DNA of 64,000 nt from Paenibacillus sp. GSMTC-2017 (lineage in GTDB: Bacteria; Bacillota; Bacilli; Paenibacillales; Paenibacillaceae): contig NZ_JAECMT010000003.1 in assembly GCF_016019935.1 (NCBI RefSeq), forward strand, positions 664,208-728,207, written 5' to 3'. The notes under the pieces were generated by a model. That model did no database searches. It saw nothing but the letters and a program-made list of their open reading frames with translations, and was not told where the DNA came from. Shown one piece after another: positions 26,551-35,004 of this stretch (its first letter is position 1; each line of letters starts with the position of its first letter). The translations under genes were made by a program, and so were the position numbers.

Positions 26551-26615
26551 GAATCAACTGGACGACCAGAGATTCTTTGACAGCCAGCGCGCGGTTGTCG
26601 GAGGGATCTTTTTTT
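26551..26615 (+). promoter_or_regulatory. candidate attenuator: antiterminator hairpin versus terminator
   Basis: Hairpin 1: GAATC (26551) pairs with GATTC (26571) and CTGG with CCAG, closing an ACGA loop (26562-26565). Hairpin 2: AGATTCTTTGACAGCC (26570-26585) pairs, with wobbles and one bulge, with 26593-26609 and is followed by seven T. The GATTC segment (26571-26575) is used by both, so they exclude each other. This is the arrangement of a transcription-attenuating leader. No Rfam class could be assigned with confidence. Confidence 0.6.
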
Positions 26616-26722
26616 ATTGCAATAATACCTACTATTCGGATGAGATTTATAAGTTATTGAGGTGCAGATGCTCGTGCAGATGATTCAAATGTATAGCTAA
26701 TACAAACGGAGGAGTGTTGAAT

Positions 26723-27634
26723 ATGAGTACAGAAGTAGAACAAGGTGTCGCTTCATTAGAGGTACTTAAAATCGGAGGTCGCGTCGGTGCAGAAGTGAAA
26801 GGTGTAAAGTTATCAGGCCATTTAGATTTAGAATCTATTGCAGCAATTCGAGAGGCATTGCTTACACACAAAGTTTTGTTCTTCCGCAATCAAGGGCATT
26901 TGGATGATGAAGGTCAGGAAGCATTTGCGGATTTGCTAGGCGAGCCATTCGCCCATCCAACGGTGAAGACTAAGGAAGGCAGCCGCTACATACTGGAGCT
27001 GGATTCCCATCAAGGCGGAAGAGCAAACGCATGGCATACAGACATTACGTTTATCGATTCCTATCCAAGCGCTTCCATTCTGCGATCTGTAACAGTACCG
27101 GATGCCGGAGGAGATACAGTGTGGTCGAATACGGCCGCTGCTTATGAAAGTCTACCTAAAGAACTTCAGCAGCTCGCAGATCAGCTGTGGGCACTGCATA
27201 CTAACTTGTATGATTATGCAGCAAGACGACCAGATGCTTCAGAGGATGAGGTGAAGAGGTATCAGCGTACATTTGCATCAACCATTTATGAAACGGAGCA
27301 TCCAGTAGTACGCGTTCATCCTGAAACAGGAGAGAAATCTCTTGTTCTTGGTTCGTTTGTCAAAAAAATATTAGGAGTATCGCAAAGCGAATCTGCGAGA
27401 CTATATGATATTTTTCAAGGCCACATTACGAGTTTAGAAAATACGGTAAGATGGCGCTGGTCTGCAGGCGATGTAGTCATCTGGGATAACAGAGCCACAC
27501 AACATATTGCAGTTAATGACTATGGTGATGCCCATAGAGTCGTTCGTCGAGTGACGCTTGCAGGTGAAGTGCCCATCAGTGTAGATGGACAGTTAAGCAA
27601 CACGTATTTAAAGACCCCAAACGTGCAGATTTAA
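26723..27634 (+). CDS. TauD/TfdA family 2-oxoglutarate dioxygenase
   Basis: Fe(II)/2-oxoglutarate-dependent oxygenase, 303 residues, of the family that oxidises taurine or alkyl sulfonates/sulfates to release sulfite or sulfate. The iron ligands are HTD (in NAWHTDITF) and the distal His in RATQHIAVNDYG; the 2-oxoglutarate-binding Arg follows in HRVVRRVTL. Being first in an operon with a sulfonate-type ABC importer supports sulfur scavenging; taurine versus another alkylsulfonate or sulfate ester cannot be settled. GGAGGAG precedes the ATG at 26723; the in-frame GTG at 26714 lies inside that site. Confidence 0.88.
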   Translation: MSTEVEQGVASLEVLKIGGRVGAEVKGVKLSGHLDLESIAAIREALLTHKVLFFRNQGHLDDEGQEAFADLLGEPFAHPTVKTKEGSRYILELDSHQGGRANAWHTDITFIDSYPSASILRSVTVPDAGGDTVWSNTAAAYESLPKELQQLADQLWALHTNLYDYAARRPDASEDEVKRYQRTFASTIYETEHPVVRVHPETGEKSLVLGSFVKKILGVSQSESARLYDIFQGHITSLENTVRWRWSAGDVVIWDNRATQHIAVNDYGDAHRVVRRVTLAGEVPISVDGQLSNTYLKTPNVQI

Positions 27635-27680
27635 AGGTTAAAGAAGGATACGTTTTCAACTGATAAGGGAGAGAATGATT

Positions 27681-28688
27681 ATGTCTACAAAAAAGGAAAA
27701 CAATTTAAAGCATCTATTTCTTATACCCTTATCTCTACTGCTGCTAGTTTTGCTAGCAGGTTGTGCTAATACGGAGTCTCCAAAGTCGCAAGATCGTAAT
27801 CCGGTTACCGTAAACCTTGCCATTAACGGTGGAACTAATTTGTTTACGATTATTAAGGAAAAGGGACTTCTTGACGAGAAATTTAAGGCGCTTAATGCAA
27901 CGATCATATGGAGTGAATTTCCGAGCGGTCCGCCTCTTCTAGAGTCGCTTGCAGCAGGTAGAGTCGATATTTCGTTGTTAGGCGACGGTGCCGCATTACA
28001 AGGACAATCGGCAGGATTGCCTTTTGTGAACATTGGACTGCTCAGCGACGGTGCGAAGTTAAACTCCATACTTGTTCCAACAGGCTCAGATATTAAAACA
28101 ATCGGTGACTTAAAAGGTAAAAAAATTGCGTTGGCGAAAGGTACGACATACCATGTTTTTCTGCTGAAGCTACTGGAGAAAAATGGGCTTAAAGAGAAGG
28201 ACTTAAACATCGTCAATCTGCAAGCAACAGATGCGCTTCCTGCATTTTTATCGGGGCAAGTAGATGCGTGGGCTTCCGGTGATCCTTTTAAGACACAATT
28301 GTCGGTACAACAAAAGGCGACGGTACTTGCAGGGGATGAGCAAGGTGTATTAGCTCCAGTATCGTTAATTGCACGTACTGACTTTGCCAAAAAGTACCCT
28401 GAGCTTGTAATTGAGTTTCTGAGTGTTTATGAAGAGGCGTTGAAATGGCAAAACGATAATATAGACGAAGTAGCGAAGATCCACGCTGATGCAAGAAAAA
28501 TTCCAGTTGAAATTATGAAAGAAGTTATCATCAATCAAAAAGCGGAACTGTCTCCGATTTCAGATGCTGCGGTGTCAACACAGCAAGCTTCAGCGGATAT
28601 TTTGCTTGAGACGGGCTTTTTGAAAAAAGGGATTACGTATAAAGAGTACGTAGATAACTCATTTTTAGAGAAGCTTGCAGATAAATAA
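27681..28688 (+). CDS. sulfonate/taurine-type ABC transporter substrate-binding lipoprotein
   Basis: 335 residues. Lipoprotein signal with lipobox LLAGC (Cys28), then an SsuA/TauA/NMT1-like periplasmic-binding fold (VTVNLAINGGTNLF, GRVDISLLGDGAAL, DLKGKKIALAKGTTYHVF, SGQVDAWASGDPF). It would capture the substrate outside the membrane for the permease and ATPase encoded next. The second of two nearby ATGs (27681) has GGGAG at proper distance; the first (27675) is too close. A stem-loop directly after the gene may stabilise its mRNA relative to the downstream genes. Confidence 0.87.
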   Translation: MSTKKENNLKHLFLIPLSLLLLVLLAGCANTESPKSQDRNPVTVNLAINGGTNLFTIIKEKGLLDEKFKALNATIIWSEFPSGPPLLESLAAGRVDISLLGDGAALQGQSAGLPFVNIGLLSDGAKLNSILVPTGSDIKTIGDLKGKKIALAKGTTYHVFLLKLLEKNGLKEKDLNIVNLQATDALPAFLSGQVDAWASGDPFKTQLSVQQKATVLAGDEQGVLAPVSLIARTDFAKKYPELVIEFLSVYEEALKWQNDNIDEVAKIHADARKIPVEIMKEVIINQKAELSPISDAAVSTQQASADILLETGFLKKGITYKEYVDNSFLEKLADK

Positions 28689-28706
28689 AGGCATGATGAA
28701 GCTAGA

Positions 28707-28729
28707 AAAGAGCGGCTCTGCCGCTCTTT
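28707..28729 (+). other. intercistronic stem-loop
   Basis: A perfect 10-bp stem AAAGAGCGGC/GCCGCTCTTT with a 3-base loop and only a weak T tract, between the binding-protein and ATPase genes. It is likely an mRNA stabiliser or partial terminator. Confidence 0.65.
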
Positions 28730-28762
28730 CCTGTATTTTATCCATCTAGGGAGGTGCTTAAG

Positions 28763-29533
28763 ATGACAACGGGGCTGCTCGAAGTCGTGAATGTTAGTAG
28801 AACGTTCCATTCCGACACTGGAGATGTACATGTACTGTCGGGACTGTCACTTACGGTGAAACAAGGTGAAATTGTTTCGATAATTGGGCCAAGTGGATGT
28901 GGTAAAAGTACGTTGCTAAAAATTGTCGCAGGACTGGATTTAGAAATTGAAGGCCAAGTGTTTCTGGAAGGTGAGCTTGTTACGAAACCTTCAGAGCAAA
29001 AGGGATTTATATTTCAAGAACATCGACTGTTCCCATGGCTGAATGTGGAGCGAAACATCGCAGCAGACCTTTCATTAAAAAATTCGAATGTAAGAAGTAG
29101 GGTATATGCTTTAATTAAACTAGTTAAGCTACAAGGATTCGAACGTGCGTATCCAAAACAACTTTCGGGAGGGATGTCTCAGCGTGTTGCTATCGCTAGA
29201 GCGTTGCTTCGTAATCCAAAAGTACTGCTGCTCGATGAGCCGTTTGGTGCATTGGACGCTTTTACTCGTAGTCACATGCAAGATGCACTTTTGGATATAT
29301 GGAGAGAGAACAAAACTACGATGTTATTCGTGACACACGATATAGATGAAGCGTTATTTTTATCTCATCGTGTTGTCGTTTTGGATGCAAACATAGGTGG
29401 TATAAGAACGATATTGCCAGTTGACCTGCCGATGCCTCGCAAAAGAACAGGAAGTGCATTCCAAGAACTAAGAATGCACTTGTTGCGTGCGTTAGTAAAT
29501 GAAACTCCAGACAAACACTCGTGGGAAATTTAA
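28763..29533 (+). CDS. sulfonate/nitrate/taurine-type ABC transporter ATPase
   Basis: 256-residue ABC ATPase of the SsuB/TauB class. Walker [11 protein letters not shown]-loop [11 protein letters not shown], signature [15 protein letters not shown], Walker [12 protein letters not shown] and the H-loop [10 protein letters not shown] are intact. It energises import with the adjacent permease and lipoprotein. The ATG at 28763 has GGGAGG 8 bases upstream; the GTG at 28754 overlaps it. Confidence 0.92.
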   Translation: MTTGLLEVVNVSRTFHSDTGDVHVLSGLSLTVKQGEIVSIIGPSGCGKSTLLKIVAGLDLEIEGQVFLEGELVTKPSEQKGFIFQEHRLFPWLNVERNIAADLSLKNSNVRSRVYALIKLVKLQGFERAYPKQLSGGMSQRVAIARALLRNPKVLLLDEPFGALDAFTRSHMQDALLDIWRENKTTMLFVTHDIDEALFLSHRVVVLDANIGGIRTILPVDLPMPRKRTGSAFQELRMHLLRALVNETPDKHSWEI

Positions 29534-29561
29534 ATCATCCAACTGAGAAAGGACGGATAGG

Positions 29562-30425
29562 ATGAAATATGCCAAAACAGAGCGGCTACAAGGCTTTAGT
29601 TTAAACAGAAACAAGAAGACGGATGCACAACAATTAGCTATAAGGCAAGGTAAAATAAGTTCATTCAAAGGACGAAGGCTTATTATGGGCAGTTTGCTAC
29701 CCGTAGTTGTCGTCGCTGGGTGGCAATGGGTAAGTGGGACAGGTATCGTAAACGCACAGCTTTTTCCTCCACCATCCGCAATTGCCGCAGAGTTTTACCA
29801 AATGATACTCTCGGGCGAGTTATTTCATCATTTGGAAATTAGTGTTTTACGCGCAATATTTGGTTTCTTATTGGGAGGCAGTTTGGGGTTAATTGTTGGG
29901 TTGACTGTAGGCATGTTTAGGAGAGCAGAAGAAGTAATTGATCCAACGGTGCAAATGATTCGTACTGTTCCACTACTTGCGATAACGCCGCTGTTTATTC
30001 TTTGGTTCGGATTCGGTGAGTTATCAAAAGTTTTGCTTATTGCTTTAGGCGCATTTTTCCCTCTATATGTGAACACCTTCCTCGGTGTTCGAAACGTAGA
30101 TGCAAAGCTGTTTGATGTAGCGCGAGTACTGGAGTTTAGCCGAGCTAAGCAGATGCTACATCTCGTACTGCCTGCTGCTATGCCGAATGTATTGCTCGGT
30201 TTAAGGTTATCGATCAGTGTAGCTTGGCTGGTTCTCGTTGTTGCAGAACTTATGGGAGCGGATCGAGGCGTCGGTTATCTGATTCAGGATGCACGCTCCT
30301 TTATGCGAACCGAGGTTGTTTTTATTGGTATCCTTTTATTTGCTGTAGTAGGTAAATTAACTGACTCTCTCGTTCGATTATTAGAGAAACGGCTATTGAA
30401 ATGGCAAGATAGCTACAAAGGATAA
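29562..30425 (+). CDS. sulfonate/nitrate/taurine-type ABC transporter permease
   Basis: 287 residues with about six membrane helices after a charged 40-residue N-terminus. The cytoplasmic EAA-type coupling loop is visible as FDVARVLEFSRAKQMLHLVLPAAMP (about 185-210), matching SsuC/TauC permeases. Last gene of the four-gene operon; starts 28 bp after the ATPase stop with AAAGG before the ATG and is followed by a terminator. The long, basic N-terminal extension is more than most relatives have. Confidence 0.9.
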   Translation: MKYAKTERLQGFSLNRNKKTDAQQLAIRQGKISSFKGRRLIMGSLLPVVVVAGWQWVSGTGIVNAQLFPPPSAIAAEFYQMILSGELFHHLEISVLRAIFGFLLGGSLGLIVGLTVGMFRRAEEVIDPTVQMIRTVPLLAITPLFILWFGFGELSKVLLIALGAFFPLYVNTFLGVRNVDAKLFDVARVLEFSRAKQMLHLVLPAAMPNVLLGLRLSISVAWLVLVVAELMGADRGVGYLIQDARSFMRTEVVFIGILLFAVVGKLTDSLVRLLEKRLLKWQDSYKG

Positions 30426-30430
30426 ACAAT

Positions 30431-30489
30431 AAGTTGGCACTCTCATTGCTATTTGAAGCGATGGGTGAGGTCGACTTTTTCTTTTTTTA
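30431..30489 (+). terminator. intrinsic terminator of the sulfonate operon
   Basis: An imperfect long stem (AAGTTG... with ...TCGACTT, inner CATTGC/GCGATG) is followed by TTTTTCTTTTTTT. Confidence 0.65.
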
Positions 30490-30501
30490 CAACAAAATGG
30501 T

Positions 30502-30578
30502 TTCGACAAAAACAGTAGCATTTTGCTCAATAATGGCGCATCGAATCGACATGTTCTACTCCAACACTCAAGTATAAT
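30502..30578 (+). promoter_or_regulatory. candidate Spo0A-controlled promoter
   Basis: A perfect 0A box TTCGACA (30502-30508, context TTTCGACAAA), a one-mismatch box ATCGACA (30545-30551) that doubles as a -35-like TCGACA, and TATAAT at 30573-30578 with 21-bp spacing. In Bacillus, Spo0A-activated sigma-A promoters such as spoIIG also have 0A boxes over an overspaced -35. Confidence 0.45.
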
Positions 30579-30615
30579 AAAAAGATATTTCCAAGAACTT
30601 GAGGAGGATGTTGCT

Positions 30616-31446
30616 TTGAAAATCATTTTATTGTCTGGTGGATCTGGAAGACGAGTATGGCCTTTATCCGACAATAGTATTCCTAAGCAGTATCTCTCTG
30701 TGTTGGATGGACCAGAAGGAAAGCCAGAGTCGATGATTGAACGGTTATGGAGGCAACTAGGCAATGCTGACCTGCTTGAAGGAACTAGCATTGCAACTTG
30801 CACAGATCAAGTAGGGTTCATTAAAAGACAATTAGGTAATAATGTACCGCTACTCGTAGAGCCGATGCAAAGAGGAACTTTTTCTACTGCTGCACTTATG
30901 GGAGCATATCTCTATACTGTTGCAGGTGTATCTTTAAATGAGACTATTATTGTACTTCCTGTTGATATATATGTTGAAGCAAACTTTTACCACTGTATTC
31001 GTAGCTTACCCAAGCTTCTTAGAGAAAGTGATTCGGAACTTATGATGGTAGGCACGAAAGCAACACATCCTAGCCAGCAATACGGATATATCAGTCCAAT
31101 CAACGATAGTGAATCCATCGAAACGAGCAGTTATGATTGGAAAGTAAAGGGGTATCACGAAAAACCTTGTGAGGCATTAGCAGAGCAATTTCTATCTGAG
31201 GGAGCGATGTGGAATAGCGGCGTATATGCTTTCAGCCTTGAGTTTTTGCTTTCGAAATTAACTGATGCCAAATTGCCAGTACATTATGAGGAACTTTACA
31301 AGCATTATAATAAGTTTCCTAAACTAAGTTTTGAGGAAGCGGTAATTAGTGATCCAACGGTTCATAAATCAGTGACATGTTACGAGGGATTATGGGTTAA
31401 TTTAAACACATGGCTAACGATATCGGAAAGAATTGGAGTACAATAG
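30616..31446 (+). CDS. mannose-1-phosphate guanylyltransferase-like nucleotidyltransferase
   Basis: 276-residue sugar-nucleotide pyrophosphorylase. The N-terminal GGSGRRVWPLS signature, KQYL and the sugar-binding GYHEKP...MWNSGVYAF segments match mannose-1-phosphate guanylyltransferases, so GDP-mannose formation is likely but another NDP-hexose is possible. Only the nucleotidyltransferase domain is present; the C-terminal beta-helix/isomerase domain of longer relatives is absent. The start is TTG at 30616, with GAGGAGG 8 bases upstream; an in-frame ATG at 30523 has none. It sits alone, 10 kb before the polysaccharide cluster. Confidence 0.8.
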   Translation: MKIILLSGGSGRRVWPLSDNSIPKQYLSVLDGPEGKPESMIERLWRQLGNADLLEGTSIATCTDQVGFIKRQLGNNVPLLVEPMQRGTFSTAALMGAYLYTVAGVSLNETIIVLPVDIYVEANFYHCIRSLPKLLRESDSELMMVGTKATHPSQQYGYISPINDSESIETSSYDWKVKGYHEKPCEALAEQFLSEGAMWNSGVYAFSLEFLLSKLTDAKLPVHYEELYKHYNKFPKLSFEEAVISDPTVHKSVTCYEGLWVNLNTWLTISERIGVQ

Positions 31447-31554
31447 TATTGTCGAATCACTGCATTCCAAATGTTTCCTAATTAGTATATAATAAAAAGG
31501 TTGCATATTTCTTGCGGAAATGAATAAAGGCAAATTGAAGGAGGCTTATTTAGT

Positions 31555-32475
31555 ATGGATGAGATCATCGTCCGCTTACAGGATGTGACAAAGCGGATCG
31601 GTAAACGAACTATAATCGATCGATTAACACTTGATTTGCCGCGTGGTGAAGTTTTTGGATTTCTGGGACCTAATGGTGCAGGAAAAACAACGACCATTCG
31701 TATGATGGTAGGTCTAATGTCGTTGACCTCAGGTCAAATTCTGATTGATGGTCATAGCATTACGAAAGACTATGAAAAAGCGATTAGACATGTAGGAGCG
31801 ATCGTAGAAAATCCTGAAATGTATAAATATTTAACCGGTTATCAAAATTTAATTCATTATGCTCGCATGATTCCTGGTGTTACGTCTCATCGGGTGAAAG
31901 AAGTTGTATCACTCGTCGGCTTGACGGGCAGAATTCACGATAAAGTAAAAACGTATTCGCTTGGTATGCGTCAACGGCTTGGCGTTGCGCAGGCTATTTT
32001 ACATAATCCTAAACTTCTCATTCTTGATGAACCGACCAACGGGCTCGATCCAGCTGGTATGCGCGAGCTTCGAGACTATATTCGTAATTTGGCCAAAAAT
32101 GAAGGAATCGCAGTATTCGTATCTAGTCATATGTTGTCCGAGATGGAGCTGATGTGTGATCGAGTTGCGATTATTCAAAATGGAAAGTTAATAGATGTCC
32201 GCCAAATCCAAGGGATGCGGGATACTTTGACTATAACAAGTATAATATTTGAAGTAAATAGTACAGAGGCTGCAATTGATGCGCTTGTTGCACTTGGGAC
32301 AAATGCTGAAGTAGCGGGACCAAACCATATTGCATTTCAAGGTGATAAGGAGATGGCAGCGACTGTTAATGCTGCACTCGTTCAAGCAGGTTTAAAAGTG
32401 TATAGTATACGAGCCGAAGCGAAGTCGCTTGAAGATCAATTTTTGGAAGTGACAGGGGGCGAGAGTGTTGGCTGA
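31555..32475 (+). CDS. ABC transporter ATPase (BcrA/CcmA-like exporter)
   Basis: 306 residues, single ABC domain: Walker A GPNGAGKTT, signature YSLGMRQRLGVAQA, Walker B LLILDEPTNGLDP, H-loop FVSSHML, followed by an about 80-residue C-terminal domain typical of ABC-2 exporters such as BcrA. The following gene overlaps its end by 11 bp and supplies the permease. The role could be peptide-antibiotic efflux or lipid export; the sequence does not decide. The start has GAAGGAGG upstream. Confidence 0.9.
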   Translation: MDEIIVRLQDVTKRIGKRTIIDRLTLDLPRGEVFGFLGPNGAGKTTTIRMMVGLMSLTSGQILIDGHSITKDYEKAIRHVGAIVENPEMYKYLTGYQNLIHYARMIPGVTSHRVKEVVSLVGLTGRIHDKVKTYSLGMRQRLGVAQAILHNPKLLILDEPTNGLDPAGMRELRDYIRNLAKNEGIAVFVSSHMLSEMELMCDRVAIIQNGKLIDVRQIQGMRDTLTITSIIFEVNSTEAAIDALVALGTNAEVAGPNHIAFQGDKEMAATVNAALVQAGLKVYSIRAEAKSLEDQFLEVTGGESVG

Positions 32476-33262
32476 TTTCTTTAATCTCATTCAGAATGAA
32501 AATATGAAAATATATAGACGCCCAAGAACCTATATTATGATGGGGATAATGGTAGCGCTCGCCTTGATCGTTTCGATAATATGGTTGTCCGTTGCAAATG
32601 ACAAACCTTCGATGTGGGAAGTTGTGCAACAAGAGTCATCGCTTTTGTTCATGCTTATAACGATATTTACGGTTATTGTCGCTGCAAGTATCGTAGCAGA
32701 AGAGTTTTCTGCGGGAACGATAAAGCTACTGCTTATAAGGCCATGGTCCAGATCCAAAATCCTTTTGTCTAAATATATTGCGACTGTGATGTTCGCTATT
32801 CTACTTGCTATTGTATTGCTCGCTAGCACATTATTAATTAACTGGATATGTTTTGATTTATTCAGTACGGCGGACACTACAAATGATTTTCGAATTTCAG
32901 AGGGATCTTCGAATTTTGGATATATCATACAATATTATGCATTGTCATTGGTTACTACAATTATGACTGTGACGATTGCGTTTATGATATCGACAATTTT
33001 CAGGAGCAACGGACTTGCCATCGGAATTTCACTGTTTCTTGTGTTAATCGTTAACAATATATTGTTTCTGCTTGGAGCTTTGCCATACAAATGGGTAGAT
33101 TATTTGTTATTTGTTCATCTGTATTTAACGCCATATCTAGACAATATACCAATGCGTGAAGGCTCGACTCTAGGGTTTTCATTAATGGTTTTAGCAGGAT
33201 ATTATATATTGTTTATGGCAATTACTTGGTGGGTATTCAACAAAAGAGATGTAGCATCGTAA
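32465..33262 (+). CDS. ABC-2 type transporter permease
   Basis: 265 residues with six predicted membrane helices and an Asp-rich external loop, typical of ABC2_membrane permeases paired with BcrA-type ATPases (first external loop after ISIIWLSVANDKPSMWE; EEFSAGTIKLLLIRPWSR after helix 2 is the family's coupling segment). Translationally coupled to the ATPase: its GTG lies inside the ATPase gene (11-bp overlap). A TTG at 32468 with AGGGGG at slightly better spacing is the alternative start. Confidence 0.87.
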   Translation: MLADFFNLIQNENMKIYRRPRTYIMMGIMVALALIVSIIWLSVANDKPSMWEVVQQESSLLFMLITIFTVIVAASIVAEEFSAGTIKLLLIRPWSRSKILLSKYIATVMFAILLAIVLLASTLLINWICFDLFSTADTTNDFRISEGSSNFGYIIQYYALSLVTTIMTVTIAFMISTIFRSNGLAIGISLFLVLIVNNILFLLGALPYKWVDYLLFVHLYLTPYLDNIPMREGSTLGFSLMVLAGYYILFMAITWWVFNKRDVAS

Positions 33263-33296
33263 TAACGGAAGTTCACATTTCTTTCACACACTCAAA

Positions 33297-33347
33297 AAAT
33301 GGTCCCTGTTTTGTTCTCCTCATAGGAGACAATAACGGGGACCATTT
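33297..33347. terminator. bidirectional terminator
   Basis: Outer stem AAATGGTCCC/GGGACCATTT with an inner TCTCCT/AGGAGA hairpin, between the convergent ABC permease and bactofilin genes. Confidence 0.88.
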
Positions 33348-33368
33348 ATTTATTTTATAAACGACTGA

Positions 33369-33821
33369 TCATCCCGCTTGACGGGACTTGGAGCGTGAGT
33401 CGTTTTTGGAGTCGCTTTTACTTTCATTTTTTGAATTGGAGCTAGAACCATCTACTGCAGTTTGGTTTTTGGATTCGGGCGATAGCTCCATTTTGCAACT
33501 GCCATTAATCATACCGCCATCTTGGACAATGAGAGCGTGAGCTGTTATATTACCTGTTAAGTGACCAGATGGGGTGATAATGAGTCTTCCTTTTGTTACA
33601 ATGTCACCAAATAGCTTGCCAGCAACAGTAACGTCTTTGGCTGATATATTGGAGCGTGCGATACCACATTCACCAATAATAACATCACCGCGGCACTCAA
33701 TATCTCCTCGGTATTCACCCTCGATACGTAGATTAGCTTCAGTGATTATCTTTCCCTCTGCAATCGTCCCTTGTCCGATTAAAGTATCAGTCGAGATAAT
33801 CCGTTTGTTCTCCTTAAACAT
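33369..33821 (-). CDS. bactofilin (polymer-forming cytoskeletal protein)
   Basis: 150 residues. The core (about 10-110) is the right-handed beta-helix of bactofilins, seen as repeating short strands (LIGQGTIAEGKI, LRIEGEYRGDIECRGDVIIGE, VAGKLFGDIVTKGRLIITPSG). Bactofilins form non-polar filaments without nucleotide and position wall-modifying enzymes. The C-terminal 35 residues are a Ser/Lys/Asn/Asp-rich low-complexity tail. The ATG at 33821 has AAGGAGG 9 bases upstream. It follows, in the same direction 62 bp away, a membrane-anchored M23 peptidase, the usual bactofilin partner. Confidence 0.9.
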   Translation of the reverse strand: MFKENKRIISTDTLIGQGTIAEGKIITEANLRIEGEYRGDIECRGDVIIGECGIARSNISAKDVTVAGKLFGDIVTKGRLIITPSGHLTGNITAHALIVQDGGMINGSCKMELSPESKNQTAVDGSSSNSKNESKSDSKNDSRSKSRQAG

Positions 33822-33883
33822 GAACGCAAACCTCCTTAGCATTGGCTTATGGATATGGGGTGAAAGACAGCCCCTATTGCCTG

Positions 33884-34918
33884 TCAGCTATGCTGCGCTA
33901 AATACTTTAAAGGATTGACAGGTTCGTTTTTTTGCATGATTTGAAAATGTAAGTGTGGCCCCGTACTTCTTCCGCTAGAGCCCAGCTGTCCGATTTTCTC
34001 TCCGCGCACGACGATGTCGCCTTCTCTAGCGTCAATTTTCTTTAAATGCATATAAGCGGTTTGGAGGCCTCCAAGATGTTCAATGATGACGTAATTTCCA
34101 AGCTGTGAATCAAATCCTACTTCGTTAACAGTACCGTCAGCAGCACTGAAAACAGCATCTCCACTATCACCGCTAATGTCGATACCAGCATGGAAGGTTG
34201 CTCTCCCTGTAAAAGGATCTTTCCTGTAACCAAAGCTAGATGTAAGCTGCTTTGAACGGGTTGGCCAATGTGACGGTATCGCATCAATGGTCATCCTCTT
34301 ATGCTGTGCTTGCTTTAGCGTCTGCTCCATGGATACTTCCATAGAGTCAACCATCTCGTTAAGAGCTTGCAAATCGAGTGAAGTATGTTGTGCAAGTGAA
34401 GCAATTCCCATATTATTATTCGAAATAGAAGAATAAAGAGCGGGTTTTGCTCCTCTTGTACTGGTAGATAACGTTTGAACAAGGCCTCTGTGATCGTTCT
34501 CTGAAACAGAACTGGTTGTGCCAGTAACTGAGCCGCCATACTTCTCAATGAATAGCTTTAGCTTAACTTCCAATTGGCTAAGCTCATCCATCTTAACTTT
34601 CATCTCATTTGCTTGTTGCGATAATGCTAATAGTTCTTGCTGAAGAGAAACGATCGCATCATCCTTCCCGGCGATAACGAGATCCATTCCAGTAATCGTT
34701 TGTGTGAATTGTGCAGACTGGGAGGACAATTCCTCTTCAAGATGCTTCAGTTCAAAGGCAGCCTTCATTTGCAGGCCTGCTACACAGCCAGTCACTGCTA
34801 ATATAGCTGCCACCGGCGCTACTAAAACTGATCGCTTTGATACAGAGAACTGCTTCACAGATTTATCAGCGCCGCGCATCACAACAAATGACCAAGTTGG
34901 TTTCCGCGCTCGTTTCAC
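33884..34918 (-). CDS. membrane-anchored M23 (LytM) peptidase with coiled coil
   Basis: 344 residues. Cytoplasmic Lys/Arg-rich N-terminus, one membrane helix (about 30-50), a coiled coil (about 52-120, heptad-like ELKHLEEEL onward), a linker, and a LytM endopeptidase domain (about 215-340) with zinc ligands in FHAGID and HLHF, so probably catalytically active on peptidoglycan cross-links. The topology matches bactofilin-associated M23 proteins in other bacteria, and the bactofilin gene follows directly. GTG start at 34918 with AAGGAG 8 bases upstream. Confidence 0.9.
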   Translation of the reverse strand: MKRARKPTWSFVVMRGADKSVKQFSVSKRSVLVAPVAAILAVTGCVAGLQMKAAFELKHLEEELSSQSAQFTQTITGMDLVIAGKDDAIVSLQQELLALSQQANEMKVKMDELSQLEVKLKLFIEKYGGSVTGTTSSVSENDHRGLVQTLSTSTRGAKPALYSSISNNNMGIASLAQHTSLDLQALNEMVDSMEVSMEQTLKQAQHKRMTIDAIPSHWPTRSKQLTSSFGYRKDPFTGRATFHAGIDISGDSGDAVFSAADGTVNEVGFDSQLGNYVIIEHLGGLQTAYMHLKKIDAREGDIVVRGEKIGQLGSSGRSTGPHLHFQIMQKNEPVNPLKYLAQHS

Positions 34919-35004
34919 TAGTGTACTCCTTCCGGCCGATGTTATAGTCGTACAGAACGTTCTATGACTATTTATTCTCGGAAGGTATAAAACATACCTT
35001 AAAC

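Noticed and set aside
26551-26575. Outright assignment as guanidine-II riboswitch
   Set aside because: Only one ACGA-loop hairpin is present whereas the class needs two.
26498-26722. SAM (S-box) riboswitch before the sulfonate operon
   Set aside because: Sulfur genes often use it, but the S-box core motifs are absent; the attenuator seen has a different layout.
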